From the NCBI GenBank assembly GCA_018066965.1, contig JAGPVP010000026.1, positions 27,868 to 91,867 on the forward strand: DNA of 64,000 nucleotides. The letters are read 5' to 3'. Source of the DNA: Zhongshania sp. Its GTDB lineage: Bacteria > Pseudomonadota > Gammaproteobacteria > Pseudomonadales > Spongiibacteraceae. The stretch's first letter is position 1, and each line of letters opens with the position of its first letter. Both the position numbers and the translations under genes were made by a program. Positions 29,343-38,485 of the stretch are shown here, one piece after another. The notes under the pieces are model-generated. The model did not search any database. It was not told the origin of the DNA and saw only the letters and a list, made by a program, of their open reading frames with translations.

Positions 29343-30116
29343 TTAATCTACGTTGGCGGCGCCTAAAAATGCGGGCTTTTCACCGCCGCCATGCAGGGTT
29401 AGGGTCGATCCGCTGACGTAGGACGCCAGATCACTGGCTAGAAATAAGCAGGCGTCGCCGATGTCTTCGGGAATAGCCATTCGCCCCAAAGGGATCGTGT
29501 TGCCGATTGCTGCAATACCGGCTTCGTCGCCGTAGTGTAGATGGGCTTGCTCGGTGCGAATTAGGCCGGCGATGATAGTATTGCTCCGCACTTTGGGCGC
29601 CCATTCCACAGCGAGTGAACTTGTTAAGCTGACTAAGCCGGCTTTTGCTGCGCCGTAAGCTGCGGTGCCTGGCGAGGGGCGGACAGCGCTGACCGAAGCG
29701 ATATTGATAATGGCGCCGCCACTGTCTTGGTTTTGCATGACAGTATTGCATGATTGCGAGAAATTCAGTGGTGCCAGCAGATTTAGACGAATGATAGATT
29801 CTGAGAAACGCGGCGATACGGTTGCGGCATCAGCGGCGGGGGCGCCGCCGGCATTGTTTACCAATACGTCAATACGGCCATATTGACTAGCAACGGTATT
29901 GACTAAATTTTGAATAGCGTCGGCGTCGCGAACATCTATCGGGAAAAACACCGCCTCTTTACCGTCTGCGCTGGGCAATGTGTCGGGCTGGCTACGGCCG
30001 CAGATAATGACTGTCGCACCATGTTGGAGGAAGCGTTCGCTAATACCGCGTCCAACGCCTTTGCCTCCGCCAGTAACGATAACGACCTTAGCGCTGAAAT
30101 CTAGTTTGTTCCGCAT
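29343..30116 (-). CDS. Short-chain dehydrogenase/reductase
   Basis: A 257-residue classical SDR. It has the NAD(P) loop TGGGKGVGRGISERF (about 14-28), NNAGGAP (about 84), catalytic Ser in IASVSAVRPSPG, Tyr/Lys in AAYGAAKAGL and the C-terminal SGSTLTLHGGGEKP. The ATG at 30116 has GGAG in front and yields the normal start; an upstream in-frame ATG adds six residues. The enzyme probably acts on a hydroxyacyl or alcohol substrate; nothing in the sequence fixes which one. Confidence 0.88.
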   Translation of the reverse strand: MRNKLDFSAKVVIVTGGGKGVGRGISERFLQHGATVIICGRSQPDTLPSADGKEAVFFPIDVRDADAIQNLVNTVASQYGRIDVLVNNAGGAPAADAATVSPRFSESIIRLNLLAPLNFSQSCNTVMQNQDSGGAIINIASVSAVRPSPGTAAYGAAKAGLVSLTSSLAVEWAPKVRSNTIIAGLIRTEQAHLHYGDEAGIAAIGNTIPLGRMAIPEDIGDACLFLASDLASYVSGSTLTLHGGGEKPAFLGAANVD

Positions 30117-30622
30117 GTTAACTCCGCACTGCATATTATTTGCTTGCTATTTATTTTCGCGGGGCAGTTCGTATTGCTACCTGACGCTAGCTAAGTTGGT
30201 TTTGCCAAGTTTACCGCATTTTTGTGTGCTCGGAATGGCGGTTGCGAATGCTTTGGTATTGATGATTTGTGAACGAAGCCCAGCGCACGTGGCTTGTAGC
30301 TTATTTTGTATAAGGGGTAGTCTGAAGGGACTAATCTGAAATGCGTAATTGTGTTAGTGAGGGTGGCTGTTTAAATAAGAGAAGTTCACGCAAACACGTC
30401 AGGCGCGAGTCATAAATTGTAGCAATGCTAGAGGTTTTGAGCGGAACTACCAAAACGATAACATTTGTTGGGTGATAGACCGTTTTTGACAGTATTCGCG
30501 GTGGATTAAGACGTATACACTTAACTTTAGTCACATTATATTTCGACGATCTTTACGCTTGAAGAATAGATTTAAAGCAGCTTGATCGACATGATGAATT
30601 GCATATAAAGAGAGATTTTTGA
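30117..30622. other. Gene-free divergent region before the F420 operon
   Basis: About 500 bases with no convincing gene. It must hold the divergent promoters of the SDR and npdG. A TTGACA at 30486-30491 is the only clear -35-like box, and no good -10 box lies at the right distance. A ribosome-binding site, AGAGAG (30609-30614), precedes the npdG ATG. Confidence 0.4.
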
Positions 30623-31300
30623 ATGAAAGAAAGTAAAGCCGTAGTGGCAATTCTAGGTGGTACGGGTGGTTTAGGCACGGGATTGGCACGGCGCTGGGCC
30701 GAGGCGGGCTACCAGATTATTATTGGTTCACGCACCCAAGAGAAAGCTGAAGCTGCAGCGCAAGAGCTGCGTGAACTCATGCAAGCGCGTGGCGTTGGTG
30801 ATGTGGTGGTGGTGGCGATGGATAATGTATCTGCAGCTCAAGCGGCAGACATTGCTGCGTTAACGGTGCCTTTTGCCCACCATGCCGATACTTTGGCAAG
30901 CGTAAAAGACGCTTTGCAGGGCAAAATACTGATCGACGTGACAGTGCCGTTGGTGCCGCCGAAAGTCGCACGCGTGCAATTGCCAGCGGAAGGATCTGCC
31001 GGCCAGATTGCTCAAAATATTTTGGGTGAGGGCGTTAGCGTCGTGTCTGCATTTCAAAATGTGGCGGCGGTGCATTTGCAAGATGGTCAAGGTATGGAGT
31101 GCGATGTACTGGTGTGTGGCGACAATAAAGAGGCTCGCGCCAAGGTTATAGAGTTAGTTGAGGCAGCGGGTTTGCGCGGCTTTCATGCTGGCAGTATCGC
31201 CAACGCGGCTGCGGTAGAGGCCATGACGTCGCTACTTATTTTTATTAATAAACAATATAAATGCCATGCCGGAATTAAATTAACTGGGCTGGATGATTAA
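30623..31300 (+). CDS. npdG: NADPH-dependent F420 reductase
   Basis: A 225-residue NAD(P)-binding protein of the Fno/NpdG family, which transfers hydride between NADPH and coenzyme F420. The N-terminus has AILGGTGGLGTGLARRWA (dinucleotide loop), then GSRTQEKAEAAA, where the Ser-Arg pair favours NADPH. Later blocks include LIDVTVPLVPPK, VVSAFQNVAA and CGDNKEAR. It is the first gene of a tight run with all F420 synthesis genes, which strongly supports the assignment. Its stop overlaps the cofE start by eight bases. Confidence 0.93.
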   Translation: MKESKAVVAILGGTGGLGTGLARRWAEAGYQIIIGSRTQEKAEAAAQELRELMQARGVGDVVVVAMDNVSAAQAADIAALTVPFAHHADTLASVKDALQGKILIDVTVPLVPPKVARVQLPAEGSAGQIAQNILGEGVSVVSAFQNVAAVHLQDGQGMECDVLVCGDNKEARAKVIELVEAAGLRGFHAGSIANAAAVEAMTSLLIFINKQYKCHAGIKLTGLDD

Positions 31301-32075
31301 TTCGATTATGGGCTCTTCACTTGTTCTTCATGCGGTATCGGGGATTCCTATGGTGGAGCCCGGTGATGATCTTGCTGAGTTGATAATAGTGGCTTTGGCA
31401 GCATCCGAGCAAAGTCTACAAGATGGCGACGTATTGGTTTTGGCGCAAAAAATTGTGTCTAAAGCCGAGGGGCGCTACGCCTATTTAAATGACATAGAGC
31501 CTAGCGTTCAAGCTCGTGAATTGGCTGAGCAGTGTGATAAAGATCCGCGTCATATGCAGGTGCTGCTGAATGAATCCCGCGAGGTTATTCGTCAGCGTCC
31601 CGGCGTGGTGATCGTTGAACATGTGCTGGGTTATGTACACGCCAATGCGGGGATAGATCGATCTAATATTAGTAGTGATGACGACAATCCGCGCCTGTTA
31701 TTGCTGCCAGAGAGCCCAGATCGTAGTGCGGCGCAGTTGCGAGATGTGCTGCAAATGCGCTTAGGTGTGGCTGTGAATATTGTCATTAACGATAGCGCAG
31801 GTCGCGCGTGGCGCAATGGCACCCTAGGCTTCGCTATTGGCACCGCCGGTTTCGAGGCGCTAGAGAATCGGGTTGGTGAAAAAGATTTATATGGTCGGCC
31901 GCTTGAAATTACTGAAGTGGCCGTGGCCGACGAATTAGCGGCAGCAGCCTCTTTTGTGATGGGGCAGGGCGATGAGGCATTGCCGCTAGTGCTTATTCGC
32001 GGCGCGAAATTACGACCATCAGCCAATGGCTCTGGAGCATTAATCCGTGATCGAGAAAAGGACATGTTTCGCTGA
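31293..32075 (+). CDS. cofE: Coenzyme F420-0:L-glutamate ligase
   Basis: A 260-residue CofE protein that adds gamma-linked glutamates to F420-0 with GTP. Family blocks include DVLVLAQKIVSKAEGR, LGYVHANAGIDRSN, LLLLPESPDRSA, IVINDSAGRAWRNG and DLYGRPLEIT. The C-terminal FMN reductase domain found in actinobacterial FbiB is missing, so this is the archaeal/proteobacterial single-domain form. It begins inside the end of npdG and its stop overlaps the cofD start (TGATG). Confidence 0.95.
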   Translation: MINSIMGSSLVLHAVSGIPMVEPGDDLAELIIVALAASEQSLQDGDVLVLAQKIVSKAEGRYAYLNDIEPSVQARELAEQCDKDPRHMQVLLNESREVIRQRPGVVIVEHVLGYVHANAGIDRSNISSDDDNPRLLLLPESPDRSAAQLRDVLQMRLGVAVNIVINDSAGRAWRNGTLGFAIGTAGFEALENRVGEKDLYGRPLEITEVAVADELAAAASFVMGQGDEALPLVLIRGAKLRPSANGSGALIRDREKDMFR

Positions 32076-33058
32076 TGACAGATGTAAATCTCGCCACAAA
32101 ATTATCGTTTACAGGCAAGGTACTGGCCTTAAGTGGTGGTGTGGGCGGCGCTAAATTATGTCGGGGCTTAACGGCGACTTTGACGCCTGACCAGCTTACG
32201 ATTGTTGCGAATACTGGTGACGACTTCGATTACTGGGATTTGCGTATTTGCCCGGATCTCGATTCAGTGATGTATGCGCTGGCGGATTTAAATGACGAGG
32301 AACGCGGCTGGGGTTTACGTGATGAAACCTGGCGTACGCTGATAGCGATGCGCAGACTCGGCGGCGCCGAATGGTTTCAAATCGGTGACCAAGATTTAGC
32401 AACTCACATGTTGAGGACTCAGCTGCTGCGTGCAGGGCAGTCTTTGTCGGCGGTGACACAGCAAATCGCTGCAGGTCTGGGGATTACGCATTCACTGCTA
32501 CCAATGTCTGAGCAAACAGTTGCTACCAAGGTGAATACCGATCAAGGTTGGTTAGATTTTCAGCAGTATTTTGTGCGTGATAAATGCCAACCTGAAGTGC
32601 GAGAACTGCATTTTGAGGGCGCAGACACTGCACAATTAAATCCGCTGGTGAGTAGTTTATTGACGGACGAGGCCTTGGCTGCGATTGTAGTTTGCCCATC
32701 TAACCCCTTTGTGAGTATTGATCCGATATTAAGTTTGCCGGATTGTCGCGGCTTACTTAAAAAATCATCTGCGCCAGTCATTGCCGTATCGCCCATTATT
32801 GCTGGCCGAGCAGTAAAGGGCCCGGCAGCGAAAATGATGCGTGAGCTTGATATGCCAGCAACAGCTTTGGCGGTGGCAGAGTATTACGGTGATTTACTGG
32901 ATGGTTATGTATTAGATGAGGCTGACGCAGAGTACGTAGATGACATCACTGCGCTAGGAATTCAAGTTTGTGTCGCGCCGACCTTGATGACAGACCTCAA
33001 CAGTAAGATTGCACTTGCAGATGCGCTACTGACATTTGCGGCTAGCTTTAAAGCTTAA
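32075..33058 (+). CDS. cofD: 2-phospho-L-lactate (or phosphoenolpyruvate) transferase
   Basis: A 327-residue CofD/FbiA transferase that moves a phospho-carboxylate unit from the CofC product onto the deazaflavin Fo. The N-terminal glycine loop LSGGVGGAKLCRGL and the block VANTGDDFDYWDLRICPD are hallmarks of the family, as are VVCPSNPFVSIDPIL and SPIIAGRAVKGPA. Whether the donor unit is lactyl, PEP-derived or glyceryl cannot be told from this sequence. A gap of 74 bases follows before cofC. Confidence 0.95.
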   Translation: MTDVNLATKLSFTGKVLALSGGVGGAKLCRGLTATLTPDQLTIVANTGDDFDYWDLRICPDLDSVMYALADLNDEERGWGLRDETWRTLIAMRRLGGAEWFQIGDQDLATHMLRTQLLRAGQSLSAVTQQIAAGLGITHSLLPMSEQTVATKVNTDQGWLDFQQYFVRDKCQPEVRELHFEGADTAQLNPLVSSLLTDEALAAIVVCPSNPFVSIDPILSLPDCRGLLKKSSAPVIAVSPIIAGRAVKGPAAKMMRELDMPATALAVAEYYGDLLDGYVLDEADAEYVDDITALGIQVCVAPTLMTDLNSKIALADALLTFAASFKA

Positions 33059-33132
33059 ATACTTTCGCTAAAGTAAGCTGCTGAACCATATTGATAATAA
33101 TTAAATGTAAACGGATAGAAGCGTAAAACACT

Positions 33133-33876
33133 ATGTGGGCACTATTGCCGTTAAAAGATTTTGTACAGGCTAAGCAGCGTCTAGCGGGCAGTTTGACAGT
33201 GTCTGAGCGACGGGGTTTATTTCACGCGATGGTCGAGGATGTGCTGACAGTATTGGCGGCGCACCCCAGTTTTGAGCGCATCGTGGTGGTGTCAGATGAT
33301 CCCGCTGCGCAGTTGTTGGCTGAGTATTACGGTATAGATTGTTGGTCTGAGCGTGGCCTGGGGGTCAGCGGTTTGAATGATGTGGTCGCCGCTGCACTGC
33401 AAAAAATGGCTGAGCTTACCCACGCTCGGGTGAGCACTGCTACGGCGATGGTGGTACATGGCGATCTGCCTTTGCTGGGTGCGCAAGAACTAAACACGCT
33501 GATTGATCGGCACAAAACCTTAATGAAAACCCATGGCTCGGCAGTAAGTATTGCCACCGATCGGCATGGGAGCGGCAGTAATATTTTAGTGTGTGACCCC
33601 GCCAGAGTGCCGGCCTTGTCTTACGGGCGAGATAGTTGTGCTATTCACTTCGACGCCGCCTTGGCAATGCAATTACCAGCGCAGGTTATCTCCTTGCCGG
33701 GAATAGCGCAGGACATTGATACACGAGAAGACTTGCATCGTTTACTGGCTATACCGCCAAGCGCAGCAGCGGAGCGGACATTGGCGTATTTACATCAAGC
33801 CGGTATCGCGCAGCGATTAAGGCAATTGGACAGTGGCGCGGCAAATACGTCTACACAGGCTTGGAGTGCGGTATGA
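33133..33876 (+). CDS. cofC: 2-phospho-L-lactate guanylyltransferase (CofC/FbiD)
   Basis: A 247-residue nucleotidyltransferase. The start MWALLPLKDFVQAKQRL, then VVVSDDPAAQLLA, VVHGDLPLLGAQEL and ATDRHGSGSNILVC are typical of CofC, which activates phospholactate, PEP or 3-phosphoglycerate with GTP for transfer by CofD. Some proteobacterial CofC enzymes prefer 3-phosphoglycerate. The C-terminal tail (about 215-247) is longer than in many homologues. Its stop overlaps the fbiC start by ATGA. Confidence 0.93.
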   Translation: MWALLPLKDFVQAKQRLAGSLTVSERRGLFHAMVEDVLTVLAAHPSFERIVVVSDDPAAQLLAEYYGIDCWSERGLGVSGLNDVVAAALQKMAELTHARVSTATAMVVHGDLPLLGAQELNTLIDRHKTLMKTHGSAVSIATDRHGSGSNILVCDPARVPALSYGRDSCAIHFDAALAMQLPAQVISLPGIAQDIDTREDLHRLLAIPPSAAAERTLAYLHQAGIAQRLRQLDSGAANTSTQAWSAV

Positions 33877-36344
33877 GGGATTTAGAATCCATGCTTTCTG
33901 ATGTAAGTGAAAATGGCTTAGATGCTGAACAGGCTTTGTTATTGGCAGATATGACAGAGACTGAGTCGCTGATGACGGCAGCGGCGGCTTTACGTGATCG
34001 TGGTTTTTACAACGGCGTGAGTTATTCCCGTAAGGTGTTTATTCCGCTTACGCATTTGTGTAGAGACGTTTGTCATTACTGCACTTTTGCAAAAACGCCA
34101 AAAAAAATAGAGCAAGCGTATCTACCTGTTGAGCAAGTATTAGCGCAGGTAAAAGTCGCTGAGAGCATGGGCTGTAAAGAGGCGCTGTTTACGCTTGGTG
34201 AGAAACCTGAGTTGCGTTACAAGGCAGCACGCGAGGCGCTTGCCGAAATGGGTTTTGCCACTACCTTAGAATACCTTGCCGATGTTGCAGGACGGGTTTT
34301 GGCAGAAACCAATGTGCTCCCGCATATCAATGCGGGCTGTATGGACGAGGCAGAAATTGCCATGTTGCGTCCGGTTTCTGCATCCATGGGTATCATGCTT
34401 GAGTCTGCTTCGAGTCGCTTATGCGAAAAAGGTATGCCGCACTATGGTTCGCCTGATAAAGATCCTGCGCTGCGTTTAGAGACCATTGCGCGGGCAGGTA
34501 GAGCGAAGGTGCCGTTTACCTCAGGCATCTTAATTGGAATTGGCGAAACTCGTCGCGAGCGAGTGGAGTCCTTATTGGCCTTGCGTGATTTGCATGAGCG
34601 CTACGGCCATCTTCAAGAAATAATAATTCAAAATTTCAGAGCCAAACCAAATACCAAAATGGCCACTGCTCCCGAGCCAGATCTGAATGAATTATTATGG
34701 ACTATTGCCGTTGCACGCTTGATTTTTGGATCGCAGATGAGCATTCAGGCGCCGCCAAATTTGAGCCCCGGTGTGCTGCCGCAATTGGTGGCTGCTGGGC
34801 TAAATGACTGGGGCGGCGTATCGCCTTTAACCCCTGATTTTGTCAATCCCGAAGCACCGTGGCCACATTTAGAAACCCTCACCAAAGAAACAGCTGGGGC
34901 GGGAAAATATTTGCATGAACGGCTGACAATTTACCCTAAATACGTGCGCGATTACACGCGCTGGTTAGATCCGGCTTTGCATACCAAAGTGTTGCATTAC
35001 AGCGACGGCCAAGGCTTACCCAAAGAAGATAATTGGGTAGCAGGGCAGGATATTGAGGCACCGAAAGCGGAGCTAGATTTACTGCGACCAGAGCCTGAAC
35101 TATTAAAAGACTATGCGCCGGTATCGGTAGATATCACGCGATTGTTAGAGCGGGCACTGCGTGCAAAAGCCTTAAACGAAAATGAGATAGTTCGCCTATT
35201 TAGCGCACGCGGTAGTGACTTTGCGGCGGTGTGTCACGCAGCTGATCAGCTGCGTCAACAGCAGTGCGGTGATAGGGTAAGTTATGTTGTTACGCGCAAT
35301 ATTAATTACACCAATGTCTGTTACTTCAAATGTCAGTTCTGCGCATTTTCAAAAGGCAAGCTAAGCGAAAATTTGCGCGGCCGTCCCTATGATTTATCAG
35401 GCGAAGAAATAGCGCGACGCGCTACCGAGGCGTGGCAGCGGGGTGCTAGCGAAGTGTGTATGCAAGGGGGAATACACCCGGAATACACCGGCCAAACCTA
35501 CCTCGATATTGTGGCAACGCTGCGCGCGGCGACGCCGGATATGCATATTCATGCCTTCTCGCCCCTAGAAGTGTGGCAGGGCGCAGAAACCTTGGATCTA
35601 GATTTAGAAAGCTATTTGCAGCAACTTAAAGACGCGGGTTTACATACTCTGCCAGGCACCGCAGCGGAAGTGCTGGATGATGATGTGCGAGCAGTATTAT
35701 GCCCAGATAAAATAAATACTGAGCAATGGTTAGCGGTAATGGCTGCCGCTCATAAGGTGGGGCTGCGTTCGACGGCAACCATTATGTATGGTCATGTTGA
35801 TAATTATCAGTCTTGGGCGCGGCACTTACTTGCAGTGCGACAATTACAGGCAAAAACCGGCGGTTTTACTGAGTTTGTGCCGCTGCCATTTGTACCGCCA
35901 GAGGCGCCTATTTACTTAAAAGGCCGAGCTCGGCGCGGGCCTAGTTTCCGCGAGGCGGTGCTGATGCACGCAATCGCAAGGCTGGTTTTTAATGGCCTAA
36001 TCGACAACATTCAAGCTTCTTGGGTGAAGATGGGTGAACAGGGCGTAGAGGCTTTACTTAACGCTGGTGTGAATGATCTTGGTGGCACCTTGATGAACGA
36101 AACTATCACCCGGGCCGCCGGTGCGGTGCATGGTCAGGAAGCGGCGCCAGATTTAATGGAAGCTCGTATTCGTCGCGCAGGTCGTCAGCCTTTTCAGCGC
36201 AATACTTTATATGGCGCGGCCGATGAACAACAACGTCAGCGCTCTCATATTGCTGCGCCACTTGAGGCACTTGTGAATACACCGGCTCATAAATACGAAC
36301 GCAGTAAATTGACAAGCGACGATGGTTTGATCGCAGTCGGGTAA
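33873..36344 (+). CDS. fbiC: Fo synthase, fused CofG-CofH (FbiC)
   Basis: An 823-residue bifunctional radical-SAM enzyme that makes the deazaflavin Fo from tyrosine and a ribityl-diaminouracil. The first iron-sulfur motif, CRDVCHYC (about residues 65-72), belongs to the CofG half. The second, CYFKCQFC (about 482-489), followed by AFSKGK, belongs to the CofH half. The two-in-one form is the actinobacterial arrangement; methanogens have two genes. The start at 33873 is the ATG overlapping the cofC stop. This is the committed step for F420 and fixes the meaning of the operon. Confidence 0.97.
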   Translation: MRDLESMLSDVSENGLDAEQALLLADMTETESLMTAAAALRDRGFYNGVSYSRKVFIPLTHLCRDVCHYCTFAKTPKKIEQAYLPVEQVLAQVKVAESMGCKEALFTLGEKPELRYKAAREALAEMGFATTLEYLADVAGRVLAETNVLPHINAGCMDEAEIAMLRPVSASMGIMLESASSRLCEKGMPHYGSPDKDPALRLETIARAGRAKVPFTSGILIGIGETRRERVESLLALRDLHERYGHLQEIIIQNFRAKPNTKMATAPEPDLNELLWTIAVARLIFGSQMSIQAPPNLSPGVLPQLVAAGLNDWGGVSPLTPDFVNPEAPWPHLETLTKETAGAGKYLHERLTIYPKYVRDYTRWLDPALHTKVLHYSDGQGLPKEDNWVAGQDIEAPKAELDLLRPEPELLKDYAPVSVDITRLLERALRAKALNENEIVRLFSARGSDFAAVCHAADQLRQQQCGDRVSYVVTRNINYTNVCYFKCQFCAFSKGKLSENLRGRPYDLSGEEIARRATEAWQRGASEVCMQGGIHPEYTGQTYLDIVATLRAATPDMHIHAFSPLEVWQGAETLDLDLESYLQQLKDAGLHTLPGTAAEVLDDDVRAVLCPDKINTEQWLAVMAAAHKVGLRSTATIMYGHVDNYQSWARHLLAVRQLQAKTGGFTEFVPLPFVPPEAPIYLKGRARRGPSFREAVLMHAIARLVFNGLIDNIQASWVKMGEQGVEALLNAGVNDLGGTLMNETITRAAGAVHGQEAAPDLMEARIRRAGRQPFQRNTLYGAADEQQRQRSHIAAPLEALVNTPAHKYERSKLTSDDGLIAVG

Positions 36345-36374
36345 ATAGCCCACCCACAATAATAAGGATAATAA

Positions 36375-37136
36375 ATGGCTACCTACGCATTAACCGGCGG
36401 CGCTACAGGCATTGGCGCGGCAATCAAGGTGCAGCTTCGCGAAGCGGGTCATCAAGTTATCGTTGTCGATCTGGCCGACGGTGATATTTGCGCAGACTTA
36501 TCGGACTCGTCGGGTCGCCAAAAAGCGATAGATGGCATCCGAGCGTTAGCACCAAATGGCCTAGATGGTTTTATTCCTTGTGCTGGTCTTGGGCCATCGG
36601 TCCGGCCCTTTTCCCTGATTACCAAAGTAAATTATTTTGCAGCGGTTGCGATAACGGAAGGCGTGTTAGATTTGCTGGTTAAACGCAAAGGCAGCATTGT
36701 CATGATTGCATCTAACTCGGCTGCGATGGTAGGGCATGACGACTACGTTGAATTAATGCTCAGTGACCAAGAAACCGCTGCCTGTGATTTGATTGAAAAT
36801 AAAGACGGGCATAGCGCCTATGCGGGCTCCAAACATGCGCTTAGTTGCTGGCTGCGCCGCAATGCGCCGGACTATGCTCGTCAAGGCGTGCGCTTAAACG
36901 CCGTGGCGCCCGGCATTATCAATACGCCTTTAAGCGATAAAGTACTGGCAGATAAAGACCTTGGCCAAGTTATGAAAGACTTTGGCGACAGCGTGCCGCT
37001 GGGCGCCATCGGCAGGCCCGAGCAAATAGCCGATGTAGTGTGTTTTATGTTGAGCAGCAAGGCGAGCTTTATGGCGGGATCTATCGTCTTTGTCGACGGT
37101 GGTCACGACGCGATGTTGCGACCGGATCAGTTTTAA
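36375..37136 (+). CDS. Short-chain dehydrogenase, 3-alpha-hydroxysteroid dehydrogenase-like
   Basis: A 253-residue SDR that starts 30 bases after fbiC and so probably belongs to the same transcript. It has the cofactor loop TGGATGIGAAIKVQL, then DLADGDICADLSD, CAGLGPSVRPF, Ser in IASNSAAMVG and Tyr/Lys in SAYAGSKHALSCW. The short N-terminus and the DGDICADL stretch recall 3-alpha-hydroxysteroid dehydrogenase/carbonyl reductase. Nothing indicates F420 binding; it should use NAD(P)H. Its link to F420 chemistry is unproven but the spacing is suggestive. Confidence 0.85.
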   Translation: MATYALTGGATGIGAAIKVQLREAGHQVIVVDLADGDICADLSDSSGRQKAIDGIRALAPNGLDGFIPCAGLGPSVRPFSLITKVNYFAAVAITEGVLDLLVKRKGSIVMIASNSAAMVGHDDYVELMLSDQETAACDLIENKDGHSAYAGSKHALSCWLRRNAPDYARQGVRLNAVAPGIINTPLSDKVLADKDLGQVMKDFGDSVPLGAIGRPEQIADVVCFMLSSKASFMAGSIVFVDGGHDAMLRPDQF

Positions 37137-37156
37137 AGACAGCTGGTACTTAGATC

Positions 37157-37372
37157 TTAGTGCCAGCCAGTTTGCCAATGTACGGGGTTTTTTAAGTCTC
37201 GCCAATCAATGTCAAATTCACGCTTTGTCATAATGGCTTCCATTAAGCAGTGCACCACAACGCCGTCTTCGTTGAATTCTACCTCCCTTATCAGAAAATG
37301 TTTTTCTTTATGCTTTGGTTGAACTGCAGTCCATTTGCTATTAAGGAGCTTTTTCGGGTTTAAGGTAATCAT
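37157..37372 (-). CDS. Small Trp-rich protein (TIGR02450-like)
   Basis: A 71-residue protein with the family outline NPKKLLNSKWTAVQP, EKHFLIREVEF, CLMEAIMTKREFDIDW and the ending NPVHWQTGW, with Trp at set places. The family is found across proteobacteria with no known role. The ATG at 37372 gives the usual length; an in-frame ATG at 37426 would add 18 residues. Neither start has a strong ribosome-binding site. It converges on the SDR gene. Confidence 0.75.
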   Translation of the reverse strand: MITLNPKKLLNSKWTAVQPKHKEKHFLIREVEFNEDGVVVHCLMEAIMTKREFDIDWRDLKNPVHWQTGWH

Positions 37373-37554
37373 GGCAATTTCATACTGTGTTTTGACATTG
37401 GAATCATAGGCTCGATATTTTTGCATACGATTGGGGTTTTGTTTTAGATGATGGATTTATTTCCGGTTTTAATGCGCGAGCTTGGAAATACATGGTCTTA
37501 GCTTGATAATGCCGTTTCGCAGCCGGTGTTGGTGATTGCGAAATTGGAGTGTAC

Positions 37555-38439
37555 ATGTCGCTGATTGCCCCGCTTATCCCCATAATTCTACCTGTTATTT
37601 TATGCGCCGCTATTGGCGTATTTTGGGTGAGGTTTCGACAGCCTTTTGACCATGAGTTTGTGCGTCGCATTGTATTATGGGTTGGCGCGCCAGCGTTAAT
37701 TGTGGGTACCCTCGGAACAACGGTTATTTCCACCGAGCTGCTCCAGCACGTGCTGTTTGCCAGTGTGTGTATGCTGGGTTTTTCAGCTCTTTTTGCGGCC
37801 ATCGCGTGCTTGGTATTACGCATTGATATGCGTAATTTTCTGGTGCCCTTGGTCTTTGGTAATTTCGGTAATATGGGCTTGCCGCTGTGCCTTTTTGCGT
37901 TCGGGCAGGAAGGCCTGGCAATTGGCTTGGGTATATTCCTAACGACGACAATAGCGCATTTTTCCTTTGGCGCTGCGGTACTGAGTGGCAAGGCCGTGGT
38001 TAAGGGCGTGCTTAGCTCTCCGATTATTTATGCCGGTGCTATTGCCTGCCTACTTATTTTTAATCACTGGAGTTTGCCGCTGTCTTTGCAGAACACCTTG
38101 GGATTACTCGGTGGGCTTTCTATTCCGCTAATGTTGATCACCTTGGGCGTGTCCTTGAGTTCACTCAAGTTACATGAGGCGGGAAAGTCAGTTGGCTTGG
38201 GCGTGTTGAGGTTGTTAGTGGGGCTAGCTGGTGGTTTTGCGGCGGTGTACTTTTTGAATCTTGAAGGCTTGGAGCGCAAGGTGGTGTTATTGCAGTCGGC
38301 AACGCCAGCGGCGGTGTTTAACTATCTATTGGCGATGCAATACAAGCGTGAACCCGACGTGGTGGCGGGCATGGTGGTTAGCTCTACCTTGATCAGTTTT
38401 ATTAGCATTCCGATATTACTGTATTTTTTAGGCGTGTAG
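37555..38439 (+). CDS. AEC family (auxin efflux carrier) transporter
   Basis: A 294-residue inner-membrane protein with about ten hydrophobic helices, with the family arrangement of two five-helix halves. Characteristic parts are the start LIAPLIPIILPVILCA, FGNFGNMGLPLCLFAFG in the middle and GLLGGLSIPLMLITLGVSL. Bacterial members move small organic acids or other anions; the substrate is unknown. TGGAG lies five bases before the ATG at 37555. A strong hairpin sits between it and the convergent DUF3806 gene. Confidence 0.9.
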   Translation: MSLIAPLIPIILPVILCAAIGVFWVRFRQPFDHEFVRRIVLWVGAPALIVGTLGTTVISTELLQHVLFASVCMLGFSALFAAIACLVLRIDMRNFLVPLVFGNFGNMGLPLCLFAFGQEGLAIGLGIFLTTTIAHFSFGAAVLSGKAVVKGVLSSPIIYAGAIACLLIFNHWSLPLSLQNTLGLLGGLSIPLMLITLGVSLSSLKLHEAGKSVGLGVLRLLVGLAGGFAAVYFLNLEGLERKVVLLQSATPAAVFNYLLAMQYKREPDVVAGMVVSSTLISFISIPILLYFLGV

Positions 38440-38450
38440 TTTGTGGGTTT

Positions 38451-38476
38451 CGCCCTGACAGCCTTTTGTCAGGGCG
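38451..38476. terminator. Hairpin between convergent genes
   Basis: CGCCCTGACA and TGTCAGGGCG form a perfect 10-pair stem with a six-base loop between the AEC transporter and the minus-strand DUF3806 gene. No long U-run on either side, so terminator strength is uncertain. Confidence 0.55.
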
Positions 38477-38485
38477 GAGCGGCTA

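Noticed and set aside
30486..30519. TTGACA followed by TATACA as an npdG promoter
   Set aside because: The boxes are 22 bases apart, too far for sigma70, and no better -10 box lies at 16-18 bases.
30331..30534. Minus-strand ORF of 67 codons in the gap before npdG
   Set aside because: No ribosome-binding site, no recognisable domain and an ordinary chance length for this composition.
31631..32065. Minus-strand ORF of 144 codons inside cofE
   Set aside because: Antisense shadow of a well-conserved enzyme with no start signal.
37404..37991. Minus-strand ORF of 195 codons over the AEC transporter start
   Set aside because: Antisense to a clear membrane transporter. The translation is rich in Lys, Pro and Thr with no domain.
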